In this document: positions 11,891-22,223 of the stretch, piece after piece
Layout: each line of letters begins with the position of its first letter
Position numbering within the stretch: position 1 is the first letter of the stretch
Source: Excoecaria cochinchinensis
Taxonomy: Eukaryota; Streptophyta; Magnoliopsida; Malpighiales; Euphorbiaceae
Length of the DNA: 64,000 nt
Direction: 5' to 3'
Assembly: GCA_947683425.1 (NCBI GenBank)
Contig: CANTUQ010000055.1
Span: 6,640,501 to 6,704,500 of the forward strand
The notes under the pieces: model-generated
The model's input: the letters and a program-made list of their open reading frames with translations, nothing else
What the model was told of the DNA's origin: nothing
Database searches by the model: none
Program-made: the position numbers and the translations under genes

Positions 11891-12638
11891 TATGAACAAT
11901 TCAAAATGAACAATATGAACAATTAAATAAGAAATAAGAACTAAAAAAATAGATCTAAGAGAATTTACATGTTAACTAATTAAATAAAAACAAAAGAATA
12001 AGAAATAAGAAGAAAATAATAGAACTAAAAGAATTTACATGTTAACTAATTAATTGGAAAAAATGAAATTAAAAATTAAATTAAGAAATTGAGCCAAAAA
12101 TGTTTATCCTCAAAATTTATCTTGAAGAAATGAAGGTAGATGATCCAATTCCTTGTCTTGATTGTAATAATATATTAGAAAAATAAAATATTGAAAATGA
12201 ATTTTTACTCAAGAACAAATAATTGATTTATTTGTCTCAAAGTAAAAAATTGTTAAATGAAAAGAAGAAAATTCCCAAGAACAAAAATTATTCTTTTTGC
12301 CTTAAGAATTAACTTGGAGAGATCCTTTAGAAACTTGAGAAAATTTGTTTTTGAGAGAAGAAAGAAGAAGAAAATATTTTCTAAAGAAAATGCCCCCAAA
12401 ATTCCCACTCTAAAAATCATTTTATACATAAAAAAACCCAAAGAAAATCAGATTTTTATTAAATTGAATTAAATCAATTTAATTTCAATAATCACAAAAA
12501 AAACTTATGAATTTGAAGGGTTTGAAAAATAAAAGGTTTTAGCATTGAATTTTACAAAAAAAAAAGTGAAGAAAAGTCAAAATTTGGGGCCAAAATGGCC
12601 AGAAAACGGAAAAAAAAACGAAAACGGGCAAACAGGGG

Positions 12639-12832
12639 GCGAGCGACGCCCAACGGGCGTCCCCCGCACGCAGTAGCATGCGGGCGACACCCAGCACCTC
12701 GCTTGCACAGCCGTGCGCGCTGGGCGCGCTTGCGGCGCCCAACGCGCGGGCGAGTGTGCCCTGCGTGCTGGCCTGCACACTGGGGCGCTGCGGCGCGCGC
12801 CCAGCGCTGCCGCAGCCCGACATTCGCGCGAA
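12639..12832. repeat. GC-rich hairpin island in a Tat-type LTR
   Basis: A sharp CpG-dense island in an AT-rich LTR. It includes the perfect hairpin GACGCCC-AAC-GGGCGTC (12645-12661) and repeated GCGC/GGGCG words. Islands sit at the same relative place in the LTRs at 39225-39420, 51410-51600 and 54935-55210. Confidence 0.75.
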
Positions 12833-13074
12833 CACTTTTTTATTTTTAATTTTTACTAAAATAATATAATTTCAAAACATATCCTTTTTGTCTCAAAATG
12901 ATTTTTAAAACATTTTTAAAATATTTTTAAAATACATTTTTATTCATTCCTAACAAATCAAAACGATAAGGAAATTATCACTTCCAACTTTCATTCTTTT
13001 TACCTATAAATCGGCACACTTAATTTCATCATTGGGTAATCTTGATCAAAGCTACTCGAGACCCGGTGTCTACA

Positions 13075-14215
13075 CCAACATATCTCCATGGGGAGCTCCG
13101 GTGTTGTTTGTGAAGAAGAAAGATGGTTCTTTGAGGATGTGTATCAACTATAGGCAAATTAACAAGGTTACCGTGAAGAGTAAGTATCCTTTGCCTAGAG
13201 TCGAGGATTTGTTTGATCAGCTCAAGGGTGTAGGTGTTTTCTCCAAGATTGACCTTTGGTCAGGTTACTATCAGTTGTGAGTTCAAGATGCGGATGTGGT
13301 TAAGACTACATTGCGGACTCGGTATGGCCATTATGAGTTTTTTGTGATGCCGTTTGGTTTGACCAATGCACTTGCAGCTTTCATGGATTTGATGAACCGA
13401 GTGTTTAGGCCATACCTTGATCGATTTGTAGTGGTGTTTATAGATGACATCTTAGTTTACTCTAGAGATGAGAGTGAGCATGAGAAGCATCTCCGGTTGG
13501 TTTTGCAAGTGTTGAGGGAGCATCAGTTGTTTGCAAAGCTTAGTAAGTGTGACTTCTAGCTTTGGGAAGTGTCTTTTTTGGGGTATATTGTATCGGCTCA
13601 GGGTATCCAAGTTGATCCGTCTAAGATTTAGGCGATTGTTAATTGGAAAGCACCTAGGAATGTTTCGGAAGTGAGAAGCTTTCTTGGGTTAGCAGGCTAC
13701 TATCGTCAGTTTGTGAAAGGTTTCTCAGTGATTGCTGCTCCTATGACGAGGTTGTTGAGGAAAGGAGTTAGATTTGAATGGTTGGGTAAGTGTTAAGCCT
13801 ATTTTGAGAAGTTAAAGGGGTTGTTAGTCGAAGCTCCTGTACTTACTCAACCCATCTCGGGTAAAGAGTTTGTGATGTACAGCGATGCTTTCGGCATTGG
13901 GCTTGGTTGTGTGTTGATGCAAGAGGGCAGTAGTGGCTTATGCTTCCCGTCAGTTAAAGCCACATGAGAGGAATTATCCGACGCAGGATTTGGAATTGGA
14001 GGCTGTGATCTTTGCTTTAAAGATTTGGCGACATTATCTGTATGGGGAGAAGTGTAGGATCTGTACGGATTATAAGAGTTTAAAGTATCTCCTCACGCAG
14101 AAGGAACTGAATATGAGGCAGCGACGATGGTTAGAGTTGTTCAAGGACTATGACTGCATTTTGGATTACCATCCGGGTAAGGCTAATGTGGTTGCGGATG
14201 CTTTGAGTCGGAAGT
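13075..14215 (+). pseudogene. pol: RT (main part) and RNase H of A2
   Basis: RT resumes with ISPWGAPVLFVKKKDGS, CINYRQINKVTVKSKYPLPRVEDLF and FSKIDLWSGYYQL. The palm is FVVVFIDDILVYSRD (near 13426-13464) with both catalytic aspartates. The thumb and connection follow (FLGLAGYYRQFVKGFSVIAAP). RNase H shows MYSDAFGIGLGCVLMQEG, where the family usually has DAS, then a one-base shift near 13925-13935. It continues with YASRQLKPHERNYPTQDLEL, IWRHYLYGEKCRICTDYKSL and the last catalytic Asp in NVVADALSR. Stops lie near 13278, 13557, 13630 and 13795. Start and end are domain estimates. Confidence 0.9.
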
Positions 14216-15731
14216 CGGTTTCAACTTTGTTTTTGAGACGGTTTAGATGGAGATTTGATTCAGATGGGGCTTTGGTTGCCCAATTGAGAGTGAAGCCTAC
14301 TTTGAGACAGTTGATAGTGGATGCTCAAAAGGATTATGTGAGATTCCAACGGACTTTGCTAAAGGTTCAGCAGGGTAACCAGTCAGAGTTCTCGATTTTG
14401 GATGGGGTGCTTATGTATAGGAATCGTTTGTGTGTGCCTGAGAATGTTGAGTTAAGGAAACAACTTTTGAATGAGGTACACACTACAGTTTTCACTATGC
14501 ATCCCAGTGGTGAGAAAATGCATCTGGACATGAAGCAATTCTATTGGTGGTCTGGCATGAAGAGAGACATTGTGGATTTTGTGGCAAAGTGTCTGACCTA
14601 TCAGCAGGTAAAGGCTGAGCATCAAGTCCCTTCGAGATTGCTCACTCCTTTGCCCGTCCCTGAGTGGAAATGGGATGACATTGCTATGGATTTCGTGTCA
14701 GGTTTGCCGTTCACTCAGAGAAAGCATGACTCAGTTTGGGTGATTGTGGATCGACTTACGAAGTCAGCTCATTTTCTGCCAGTTAGAGTGGATTATTCGA
14801 TGGATAAGCTAGCCAGTATTTATGTGGATGAGGTAGTAAGATTGCATGGAGTGCCGTTGTCTACAGTGTCAGATCGGGATCCAAGGTTCACATCGAAGTT
14901 TTGGAAAGAATTACAAAGAGCTTTGGGTACCAAGTTAAATTTTAGTACAGCATTTCATCCTCAAACAGATGGGCAGTCAGAGAGGGTCATTCAGATTTTG
15001 GAGGATATGTTGCGGGCTTATGCTTTGGAATTTTTAGGTAGTTGGGACAGATATGTGCAGCTTATGGAGTTTGCCTACAACAACAGTTATCAGTCGAGCA
15101 TCGGCATGTCACCGTCTGAAGCTTTGTATGGTCAGCCATGTAGGAGTCCAGTTTGTTGGATAGAGTTGATCGAGCATTCTGTTGTTGGGCTAGAATTGGT
15201 TAGAGATACTGAGGAGAAGATCAGAGTTGTGCAGCGGAATCTAAAAGTGGCTTAGGATAGACAGAAGTCCTATGGTAACCTGAAGAGGAAAGATATTCGG
15301 TTTGATGTCGGGGATAAGGTTTTCCTTAAGGTTTCACCTTAGACGAAAGTGTTGCGATTCGTTAAGAAAGGTAAGCTTAGTCCTCGGTTTATTGGACCTT
15401 ATGAGGTATTAGCGAAGGTTGGTCCGGTAGCCTATAGATTGGCTTTACCGATGGAGTTGGTGAAGTTGCACGATGTATTTCATGTCTCCATGCTTCATCG
15501 GTATAGATCAGATCCTTCGCATGTGTTGTCGGTTCAAGAGGTGCAAGTGCAGCTAGATTATTCATATGATGAGGAACCGAAGGCCATTTTAGCTCGGGGA
15601 GTGAGGCAGTTGAGGAATAAGCAAATCCCTTTGGTCAAGGTATTATGGCATCATCATGGTATTGAAGAAGTGACTTGGGAACCAGAGGCGACGATGAGGA
15701 CTCAATATCTACAGCTTTTCAGTTCAGGTGA

Positions 15732-15751
15732 GAATTTCGAGGACGAAATTC
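15732..15751 (+). other. Conserved hairpin before the purine tract
   Basis: GAATTTCG-AGGA-CGAAATTC, an 8-bp perfect stem. It also encodes the ENFEDEIP tail of pol. E keeps the same 20 bases at 60252-60271 although its pol is deleted, which hints at an RNA or DNA role beyond coding. Confidence 0.6.
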
Positions 15752-15759
15752 CTGTTAGT

Positions 15760-15769
15760 AGGGGAGAGT
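15760..15769 (+). other. Polypurine tract of A2
   Basis: AGGGGAGAGT directly before the 3' LTR start at 15770, the expected plus-strand primer. Confidence 0.8.
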
Positions 15770-16601
15770 TGTAACACCCCGTTTGCCCCCTAGAAGTTGG
15801 AGCCATTTGTGCATGTGTGCATTATGTGTGTGAAGGCATGTGATAAGGGCATTTTGGGTAAAATGCATGTTTTGGGGATTTTACTAGAGTGTGTGTACAT
15901 ATATGTTATTGGGGTGTGCTATGTTGGGTTGTGATAGTGTGTGCATGTTCACATGTTGGTAGGGTGTGCTTTAGTGAGGATGGCATTGTGTGCGTGTAGT
16001 GCATGCTTGTTGGGTATGGATGGACAATCTCCACTAATGAGGAAATGACACTTGGCTAGGGTAAGGAAAAAGGGGGTAATTAGAAGAAGAAAGAGAAGGG
16101 AAAGCAGATTAGTTTCCTCTTTCCCATTTCTCTCTTCTCTCTACTTCTGTTCTACCTTTGCTCTCCATTTGAGTGCCCTAACTTGGATCCAAGAGAGTGT
16201 TGGTGGGAATTGATCATCTTTTGACTCTCAATTGGTAAGTTTTGTTGCATTTCTTCATCTTCTTCATCTTTTCTTCTTCTTTGTTGGTTTGGGGTTTAAT
16301 CTAGGGTTTGTTATGTTTGTGTGATTTTTGGTAGTGGTACCAAGTGATTGGAGCAAAGGAATTCAAGTTTGGGATTTTGTTTAGAAATTATGTGCATTTT
16401 GATGATTTTGGGTTCTTGTTGATTTTCTGGAAATTGTATGGTTATTGAAGTCTATAATGATATATAAGTTATAAGTTTTGATTATGTTGAGTTAATAACT
16501 TAGATTGTGACTTGTTTCAGATTATTTATACATTTGATTATGTTTTGGATTGTAAATTGCTGAATTATGCATTTGGATGATTTGATCTTGGTTATTGTAT
16601 G
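15770..16601 (+). repeat. 3' LTR of A2, segment 1
   Basis: Starts TGTAACACCCCG and follows the 5' LTR closely, with a donor GTAAGT at 16235 and an internal deletion near 16332. It is cut at 16601 by the Tat/Ogre-type element; GTATG (16597-16601) is the left target copy. Confidence 0.92.
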
Positions 16602-18234
16602 TGTGACGCGCATTGAACCCCGTGGGCACCCCTTGACCACCCGCTTGGGGGCGATCGGGCAAGTGAGGTTCGTTTACAACTTGCGACGAATTGAAAGTGC
16701 GTCTATTTTGGGCAACAAAGAGGTGTCATGGAGTCGCCACCCAATAAAACATTGGGAAAGTTCCTCTCGCCTCGGAGAGCCTAAGACAGCGCATGTATCC
16801 ATTTTGGGCCAATCAAAAAGGGGTCTTTGAGGATGAACCTCTCTCCCTTGGAGCCTAGGATTTATTGAGTCATTTGGCAGGATGCAAGAGGGGTCTTGGA
16901 GGTCTTACTCCAATGAGTGATCGGATAGAACTCTCGCCTCGTTAAGCCCCAGTACCAGAGATGGGTTCGGGACTTCTCATCTATTTCTACCTTGATTAAT
17001 TTTACAATTAAATTTTGAATTTATCAATACGCTCTCTCTCCACATGATGCAATTTAATTAAGGGCGCATTTATTCACATCAAAGGCATTAATAAACAGAA
17101 TAAAGAATAACATTTAAAATGAAATACAATAATACTAGGAGCGGAATACAACTCCCATTTTAGAAGTGCAAGCCATACATAAACCCAGGGAATTAATTAT
17201 GAGGACATTGGTCCTTGATTTTGATTTATTATGAAAATAATTTTTAGTGATGAATTCATTGGATAAAAAATAGGACATTGGTCCTTAACTTTGATAAAAA
17301 AATCCCAATTAATTACCATAAAATGTTTGTTTATTTTTATTTGTAAGAGATAAAATAATCTATACATAATGAAAACTATGGATAAATAAATAAATAAACA
17401 AAATGAAAGGATAAAGTTATAGAATTAAACCAAAAGGGATTCTCCCAGGGTGCGGACAGTGACCGTGGTCTCAAAGTTCAACTCGCCAAAGAAAAAAACA
17501 AAGAATTGACATTTCACAAAATAATAAATATGTTAGTGAGAGGAGGGTCCAAAACTAACCAAAAATCAACACAAAATTATGAGAATAATAAATAATAAAA
17601 TCAAATAAGGTTAAAAAAATGAAAGAATAACTAAATAAATTAAACAGAACACATGTCCAGATTATTTACCCTCAGATTTTACTTTTTTGGATGAAAATTC
17701 GATTGTATTTGGTCCTATACGTTTCACGAGAAGAAAATAGAACCAAAGAAAGAGACTTTTTGAGCCTTTTTGGAGTTGAAAATCGGATTCTTCTATAATG
17801 GGTCAATGAAAACTACGACCGACGGGCGTCGGTTAAATCCTATTTCCACCAGGAAACAGGATTTATCCGACGGGCGCCTGATCTACCGATGGGGACATGC
17901 CAACGGGCACGTATTTGCTAGTTCGGACACGTGGTCGTCGGTACACTCACAAACGGCCCATCCCTCGTGACAAGTGAGACGGGCTGCCGCTATGACCGAT
18001 GGATGCCCCTGCGACCGACGGTCTAATCGTCTGTGGAAGAAAACTCAAAATTTAAGTGAAAATTCCCCCTGATTTTCTGCTTTTCTCTACCGCAAATAAA
18101 AAAAAAAACCTTTAATTCTCGTGAACTCAAAGGACCGACATCTCCAAATTCTATCCATCTATTTGGAACCAGGCATTGTTTTTTCTTCATCAGGTAATCT
18201 CTGATCTGGACTGCCTCGGGACACGGTGTTTACA
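16602..18234 (-). repeat. 3' LTR of the Tat/Ogre-type element (1,633 bp)
   Basis: Element-sense ends are TGTAAACACCGTG and GCGCGTCACA. It lacks about 70 bp present in the 5' LTR near 32357-32430 (within the GACGGGCGTCGG region). A hairpin module lies at 17816-18025. Confidence 0.92.
17816..18025. repeat. Hairpin module of the Tat/Ogre-type LTR (3' copy)
   Basis: GACGGGCGTCGG-type words flank a hairpin with arms AAATCCTATTTCC and GGAAACAGGATTT (17835-17864; one mismatch here, perfect in the 5' LTR). It lies just upstream, in element sense, of a weak TATA-like ATTATAGA (near 17797). Confidence 0.6.
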
Positions 18235-18249
18235 GTTGCCCCCAATTTT
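18235..18249 (-). other. Polypurine tract of the Tat/Ogre-type element
   Basis: The minus strand reads AAAATTGGGGGCAAC directly before the 3' LTR start (TGTAAACACC). This fixes the element orientation. G has a related tract at 51842. Confidence 0.75.
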
Positions 18250-18394
18250 GAAGAGGCTAGTGCACAAGTGCCTTGGTGAGCCAAAATTCAGAGAAAGAAG
18301 GGAAGAAAAGCGTACCTGGAGCAATCCTTACCTTTGGGGTGTTCATCTGGCAGGTCTCAATTTGATCTGCTCGTTGATGAACGAATGTAGGTGC

Positions 18395-18780
18395 CCTTAC
18401 CGGTCTCGTCTCGACCTGCACAGAGCGAGGTGAAATGTCTCTAACTTCATCCTCTGTTTGCGATCTGTTCTATCGCTCGCGCCCCGCTAACCTCGTCTCG
18501 GTCTGCACGGTGGCCGGTCTGTCCCGCTAGCCTCTTCTTGGCCTGCACGGTGTGAGGTGAAGTGTCTCTAACTCTAAGCTCTGTTGCGATCTGTTCTATC
18601 ACTGGTGCCCCGCTAACCTCGTCTCGGTCTGCACGGTGGCTGGTCTATCCCGCTAGCCTCTTCTCAGCCTGCGCGATGTGAGGTGAAGTGTCTCTAACTC
18701 CAAGCTCTGTTGCGATATGTTCTATCGCTGGTGCCCTGCTAACCTCGTCTCGGTCTGCACGGTGGCTGGTCTGTCCCTAA
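18395..18780 (-). repeat. 126-bp tandem array in the 3' UTR
   Basis: About three copies with a 126-bp period: GCGAT(C/A)TGTTCTATC recurs at 18460, 18586 and 18712. Each unit splits into two diverged halves sharing GCTA(A/G)CCTC...GCCTGCACGGTG-like text. It lies between the sense extra ORF and the 3' LTR. Confidence 0.85.
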
Positions 18781-19173
18781 TCTTGAAGGTTGTAGTGTCC
18801 GACTCGCTTACCCTTCATTGTAGTTGATGTATGTTCCTGAATTATTGTTAAACAGTGTTCCTGCGTGCAAAGAATCTCTTTGGTTAAATTATATGTTAAT
18901 TCAACTTGCTTAACAAAATTGTGAATGTCTTTAGGACGTCATTAATTACTTTCTATTACTTCCTTATTTTTCATTCTTTTATTGTTTTGTTTTTCATTTC
19001 ATTATGCTTAACAAGAAATTAAGCAAAGATGACAAATACGATAAAATTAATAACACATAAACCTGATAATAAGTGTTTCTCTACTAAAGGAAAACAATTT
19101 TTGTACAATGTATATGCAAACATGATAATAACAAAAATGAATACAAGAGAGATGACAATCAAGCTCCTTGAAA
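18781..19173. other. Spacer between array and extra ORF
   Basis: AT-rich text with no recognisable coding sequence or repeat. Confidence 0.5.
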
Positions 19174-21164
19174 CTAAAGAGGTGGATAGTCTGAGGGCTC
19201 TTCTTCTGGATCCTCATCATCCGATATATGGATCGCCTGGGGCTGTGCTGGAGGTGCCGAAGGCCCAGCCTCTGAGGCGGATGGCTGACTAGCAGGATCT
19301 GTCGATCCAGGTAGCTGAGATGCTCGAGCTCTGACCCGTGACTGGAACTGCACTCGAGCATGCCCATCTAAAAAGGGCTGCGCACATGTGGTCATGAATC
19401 GCAGGCTGTCTCTGACAACCTCTTCCAACTCTCTGAAAGCTCTGCTCAGCTGATGAGTCTGATCACTAGAGGCAGTCCCCATAGGTCCAACCTCTGCTCC
19501 GTCTGCTGACGAAACTCCCTGATGTACTGGGTCATAGGATGGACGGCTCCATCTACTCCCTGTACCGTGGATCTGAGGGCATCCAACGACTCCTGCATCA
19601 TCTGGATCGTCGTATCTATCCCCTGGGCTACCTCATCCTGAGAGGTCCTCACCGCCTGTCTCAACTGATCCATCAGCCTCTCCTGCTGCTGTGCCATCTG
19701 CTCAAGGAGCCCTATATGCTCCTGCCTCAACTGGTCTATGACCCTGGCCTGCTCCTAGATCACACCCTGCTGCTGCTCAAGCCTCTCTATCATAGCTCTA
19801 TCCCGCTCTCCAACCTGAACAAGGAGGGCCCTATCCCTCTCCTCTTGCCTACACTCGAAAGACGCAAGTATGGAGGTAATGATCTCTAATATGTCCGACT
19901 GTGGTGCTGCTGGAGGTGGAACTGCCTCAGGCATCGGCTTTGGTGGGGGAGCTGTAGAAGTAGATGCCCCCGGGTCTCCTCTGACATAGGGATGGAACCT
20001 CTCTGAAAGTCGAGGAGTAATCCGCTGTACTCTCGAAGATGGAGGGGGAGTCTGCGCCCTCGGTGCCGGAGGAGTCGCTAACAACTCATCCATGGTAAAC
20101 TCCATCTCAAAATCGGAGGGCGTCCTGAGCTCCTCCTGCTCTGGTTGTGGCCGCGGCGGCAAAACCTCCTAATGCTGGTGCTGGGGAGGCTGACCCTCCT
20201 AGAACTGGTGCTGAGGAGGCTGACCCTGCTGAAACTGGTGCTGAGGAGGCACATCATCCCTGGGCTGATCCTGCTTAGGCTCTAAAGAGAGGAGGCCAAA
20301 GGCGCGTCTAGTCTCATGTATAGTGCGAAGCCTATATGCCTCGGCCTGTCCCTGCAGCGGCGATATCATGCCCATCTGAATAGCTGCCGGAGCGTCTACA
20401 TACATACTCTCATCCAAGGCATCCCTAAGCCTGTCTGGAGCAACTCCTAGTCTCAGTAACAGTCTGGTGATGACTCCACCAATGATCACCACCGGGGTAG
20501 TCCCTTTGGAAACCCTCATCATGTTAGCCAGTATCTTATGGCTAACGTTGAGGCGCTGACCCGCCACCATAGCCCATAGGCTCCATATCTCTGCGGCATT
20601 GAGCGACCCTGGGTTACCAGCCCGCCCAAGGTATGAGCTGGATAACACCCTGTGTAGATATCAGAGCGCCTGTGAGATTAGCATAGTACTCTTCACTGTA
20701 TCGTGGTCATACAGCACTCCTGGTAGGGCTATGGTAGCCCTATGGTCACGTCGGACCGCTCGCTGGGGAACTATCATCCCATTGCCTAATGGAAGGCCCA
20801 TAGCCTCTGTGAAACGCTGGCAGGTGATGCTGAAGTGATATCCGTCGAACCAAAACTGTACCACCCCAGGCTCTGTGTCTGATCTCTAGAACCCTCCATA
20901 ATGCAGTGTAGCCAAAACCTGCCGCACCGCCTCAGGGTAAGTCGGGAAGGCATCTGACAGAAACTCCGTCCATCCAGCGCTGGCTATCAATGCATCAACC
21001 TCATCTACCATCCCTAAGGCTTCCAGGAACGGCCTTGAGACGAAGCAGCTGGCTCGAAACTCCACTTGAGCCAATGCTCTGTATCTCTCTTGATCCTCAG
21101 GGCTCATCCACTCAAGAGCCTGCAGCTCAGACTGACCCTGCGGAACACGTCGATGAGGAGGCAT
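19174..21164 (-). pseudogene. Sense extra ORF (sORF) of the Tat/Ogre-type element, about 660 codons
   Basis: It starts at the ATG at 21164 (MPPHRRVPQGQSELQ). One frame runs to about 19480 through stops near 20886, 20663, 20199, 20164 and 19756, then one shift is needed to reach the end at 19174. The N-terminal 300 residues are globular (FRASCFVSRPFLEALGMVDEV, YHFSITCQRFTEAMGLPLG, SSYLGRAGNPGSLNAAEIW, GQRLNVSHKILANMM, VVIIGGVITRLLLRLGV). They look like the plant-transposon ORF1 proteins linked to Athila-type elements. A Gln/Pro-rich linker follows, then a long Gln/Glu-rich coiled-coil-like part (QQQERLMDQLRQAVRT, VHPMTQYIREFRQQTEQRL) and an acidic tail (DDEDPEEEP). The function is unknown; the layout resembles a structural or RNA-binding gag-like protein. 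The stops fit C-to-T decay. Confidence 0.7.
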
Positions 21165-22018
21165 CCTGAAATAATAATAAATAATAATAAACAACGTAAT
21201 TAGTTATAAAACAAATTGTATCCCGACAGGGACATGTCCCAGCCCCTTGTATAAGGAGGCGAGAAAATTAGCGTGGCATAGATTTCAAGTCCCTTCGGGC
21301 ATAAAAAACGAAAAAAATCAAATTAAATCAATAAAATAAAGTAAAAAAAATTAAACTTTGGGCAGCACCCCGGCAAGGGTGTTCCCAACCTCCTGCACAA
21401 AAAAACAAAAGCACAGGCCTCAATAAGAGCACAAATATTTATCTTCAAATGTTTTAGAGCTAATCATGCAAAAAAATCCTATTTTAGGCATATGCTCACA
21501 AACCACAAGTCATATCTAATTCATTTGAGCATCATGTATTGTCCAAAAGGTTCAAATTCGATTAATCTTAATCTAGTAAAGAGTGCACCTAATCTAGTCA
21601 ACAGTGCAATTTAACATTTATGCAAAACTGGCTAAAAATCATATTAAAAATGACTATTAAAGCAATGTATATATATATATATATATGAAAATAATAATAA
21701 TAAGAACAATTAAATAAAGAACAAGCAGCATTTAGGCATTATAACATATTTGTTGTTTTTATAAAGAACTAAAAGAAGAAACTAGAAGTAGAAATAAATA
21801 AAGAAATTATCTACTAACCTGTAGTATGTAGAAAACGGGAACTGCATAAAAAGAAAAACCCCGGTAGATGCACGGCAACACGAGGATCACAAAAATACAA
21901 ATAAAAATGCAAAAAAGTGAAGAAATAAGAAAGAAAACGCCAAAAAACCGCAAAAAAACCGTTGGTTAAAAAGAGGAGAAGAGGAAAAGAAACCGCTGCC
22001 CCGTCGGTTACAGCCCCT
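21165..22018. other. Spacer between the two extra ORFs
   Basis: AT-rich. It has a short (AT)n tract (about 21667-21686) and a purine-rich stretch (21960-22000). It holds the shared 5' regions of the two divergent extra ORFs. Nothing else was recognised. Confidence 0.5.
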
Positions 22019-22025
22019 TATATAA
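22019..22025 (+). promoter_or_regulatory. Probable TATA box of the antisense gene
   Basis: CCCCTTATATAATGCG lies about 200 nt before the ATG at 22224. Between them (22089-22135) are palindromic GACGGGC...GCCGTC words and the text GCCGTCTGTGGA. The element's own LTR has the similar ACCGTCTGTGGA, so the two regions may share control elements. Confidence 0.5.
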
Positions 22026-22223
22026 TGCGCAATAAATGCTCGTGACAAATGTAATGATAATGCATGCATTCTGCCAGGTGTCACCGAGGGACGGGCATGC
22101 CGTCTGTGACGAGGAACGGGCAGGCCGTCTGTGGAGCTTTCCTTCAAATTCCACCATTTTCTTGAGCCTTTCGACTTCTTCATCATTTCTTGCTTGTTTT
22201 TTTCCAATTTTCAACTTTCAAAA

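Larger units (their letters stand above)
10364..13074 (-). mobile_element. Solo LTR of a Tat/Ogre-type element (2,711 bp) in A2 pol
   Basis: The ends read TGTGATGCGC...GTGTCTACA on the plus strand; element sense is minus, by comparison with G. The flanks CCAGC (10359-10363) and CCAAC (13075-13079) are a 5-bp duplication with one mismatch. Removing the LTR restores the RT frame IRPS-ISPWGAP. There is no internal sequence, so this is the product of LTR-LTR recombination. It holds an (AAT)n tract (about 11824-11890) and a GC-rich hairpin island (about 12639-12832) in otherwise AT-rich DNA. The ORFs here are not coding. Confidence 0.92.
14216..15774 (+). pseudogene. pol: Integrase with C-terminal chromodomain of A2
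   Basis: This domain joins the cDNA to chromosomal DNA. In the 440-aa open stretch from 13933 the zinc-binding region has H183, H190 and C220, but the last cysteine is Tyr (Y223; LTYQQV where the family has LTCQQV). The catalytic core has D253 (AMDFVSG), D314 (SDRDPRF) and E350 (QTDGQSE), with the standard 35-residue D-E gap. After stops near 15253 and 15340 come the GPY/F module (FIGPYEVLAKVGPVAYRLALP) and a chromodomain-like end (QLRNKQIPLVKVLW, EVTWEPEATMR, YLQLF). The chromodomain places A2 in the chromoviruses. The protein would not be functional because of the stops and the lost zinc ligand. Confidence 0.92.

Noticed and set aside
12539..12869. Several overlapping ORFs on both strands, Arg/Ala/Pro-rich
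   Set aside because: They coincide exactly with the GC-rich hairpin island of a solo LTR. Frames on both strands are open only because of composition.
22131..22223. Upstream extension of the antisense ORF (MELSFKFHH...)
   Set aside because: Hydrophobic, low-complexity leader; the ATG at 22224 has the better context and begins the globular domain.
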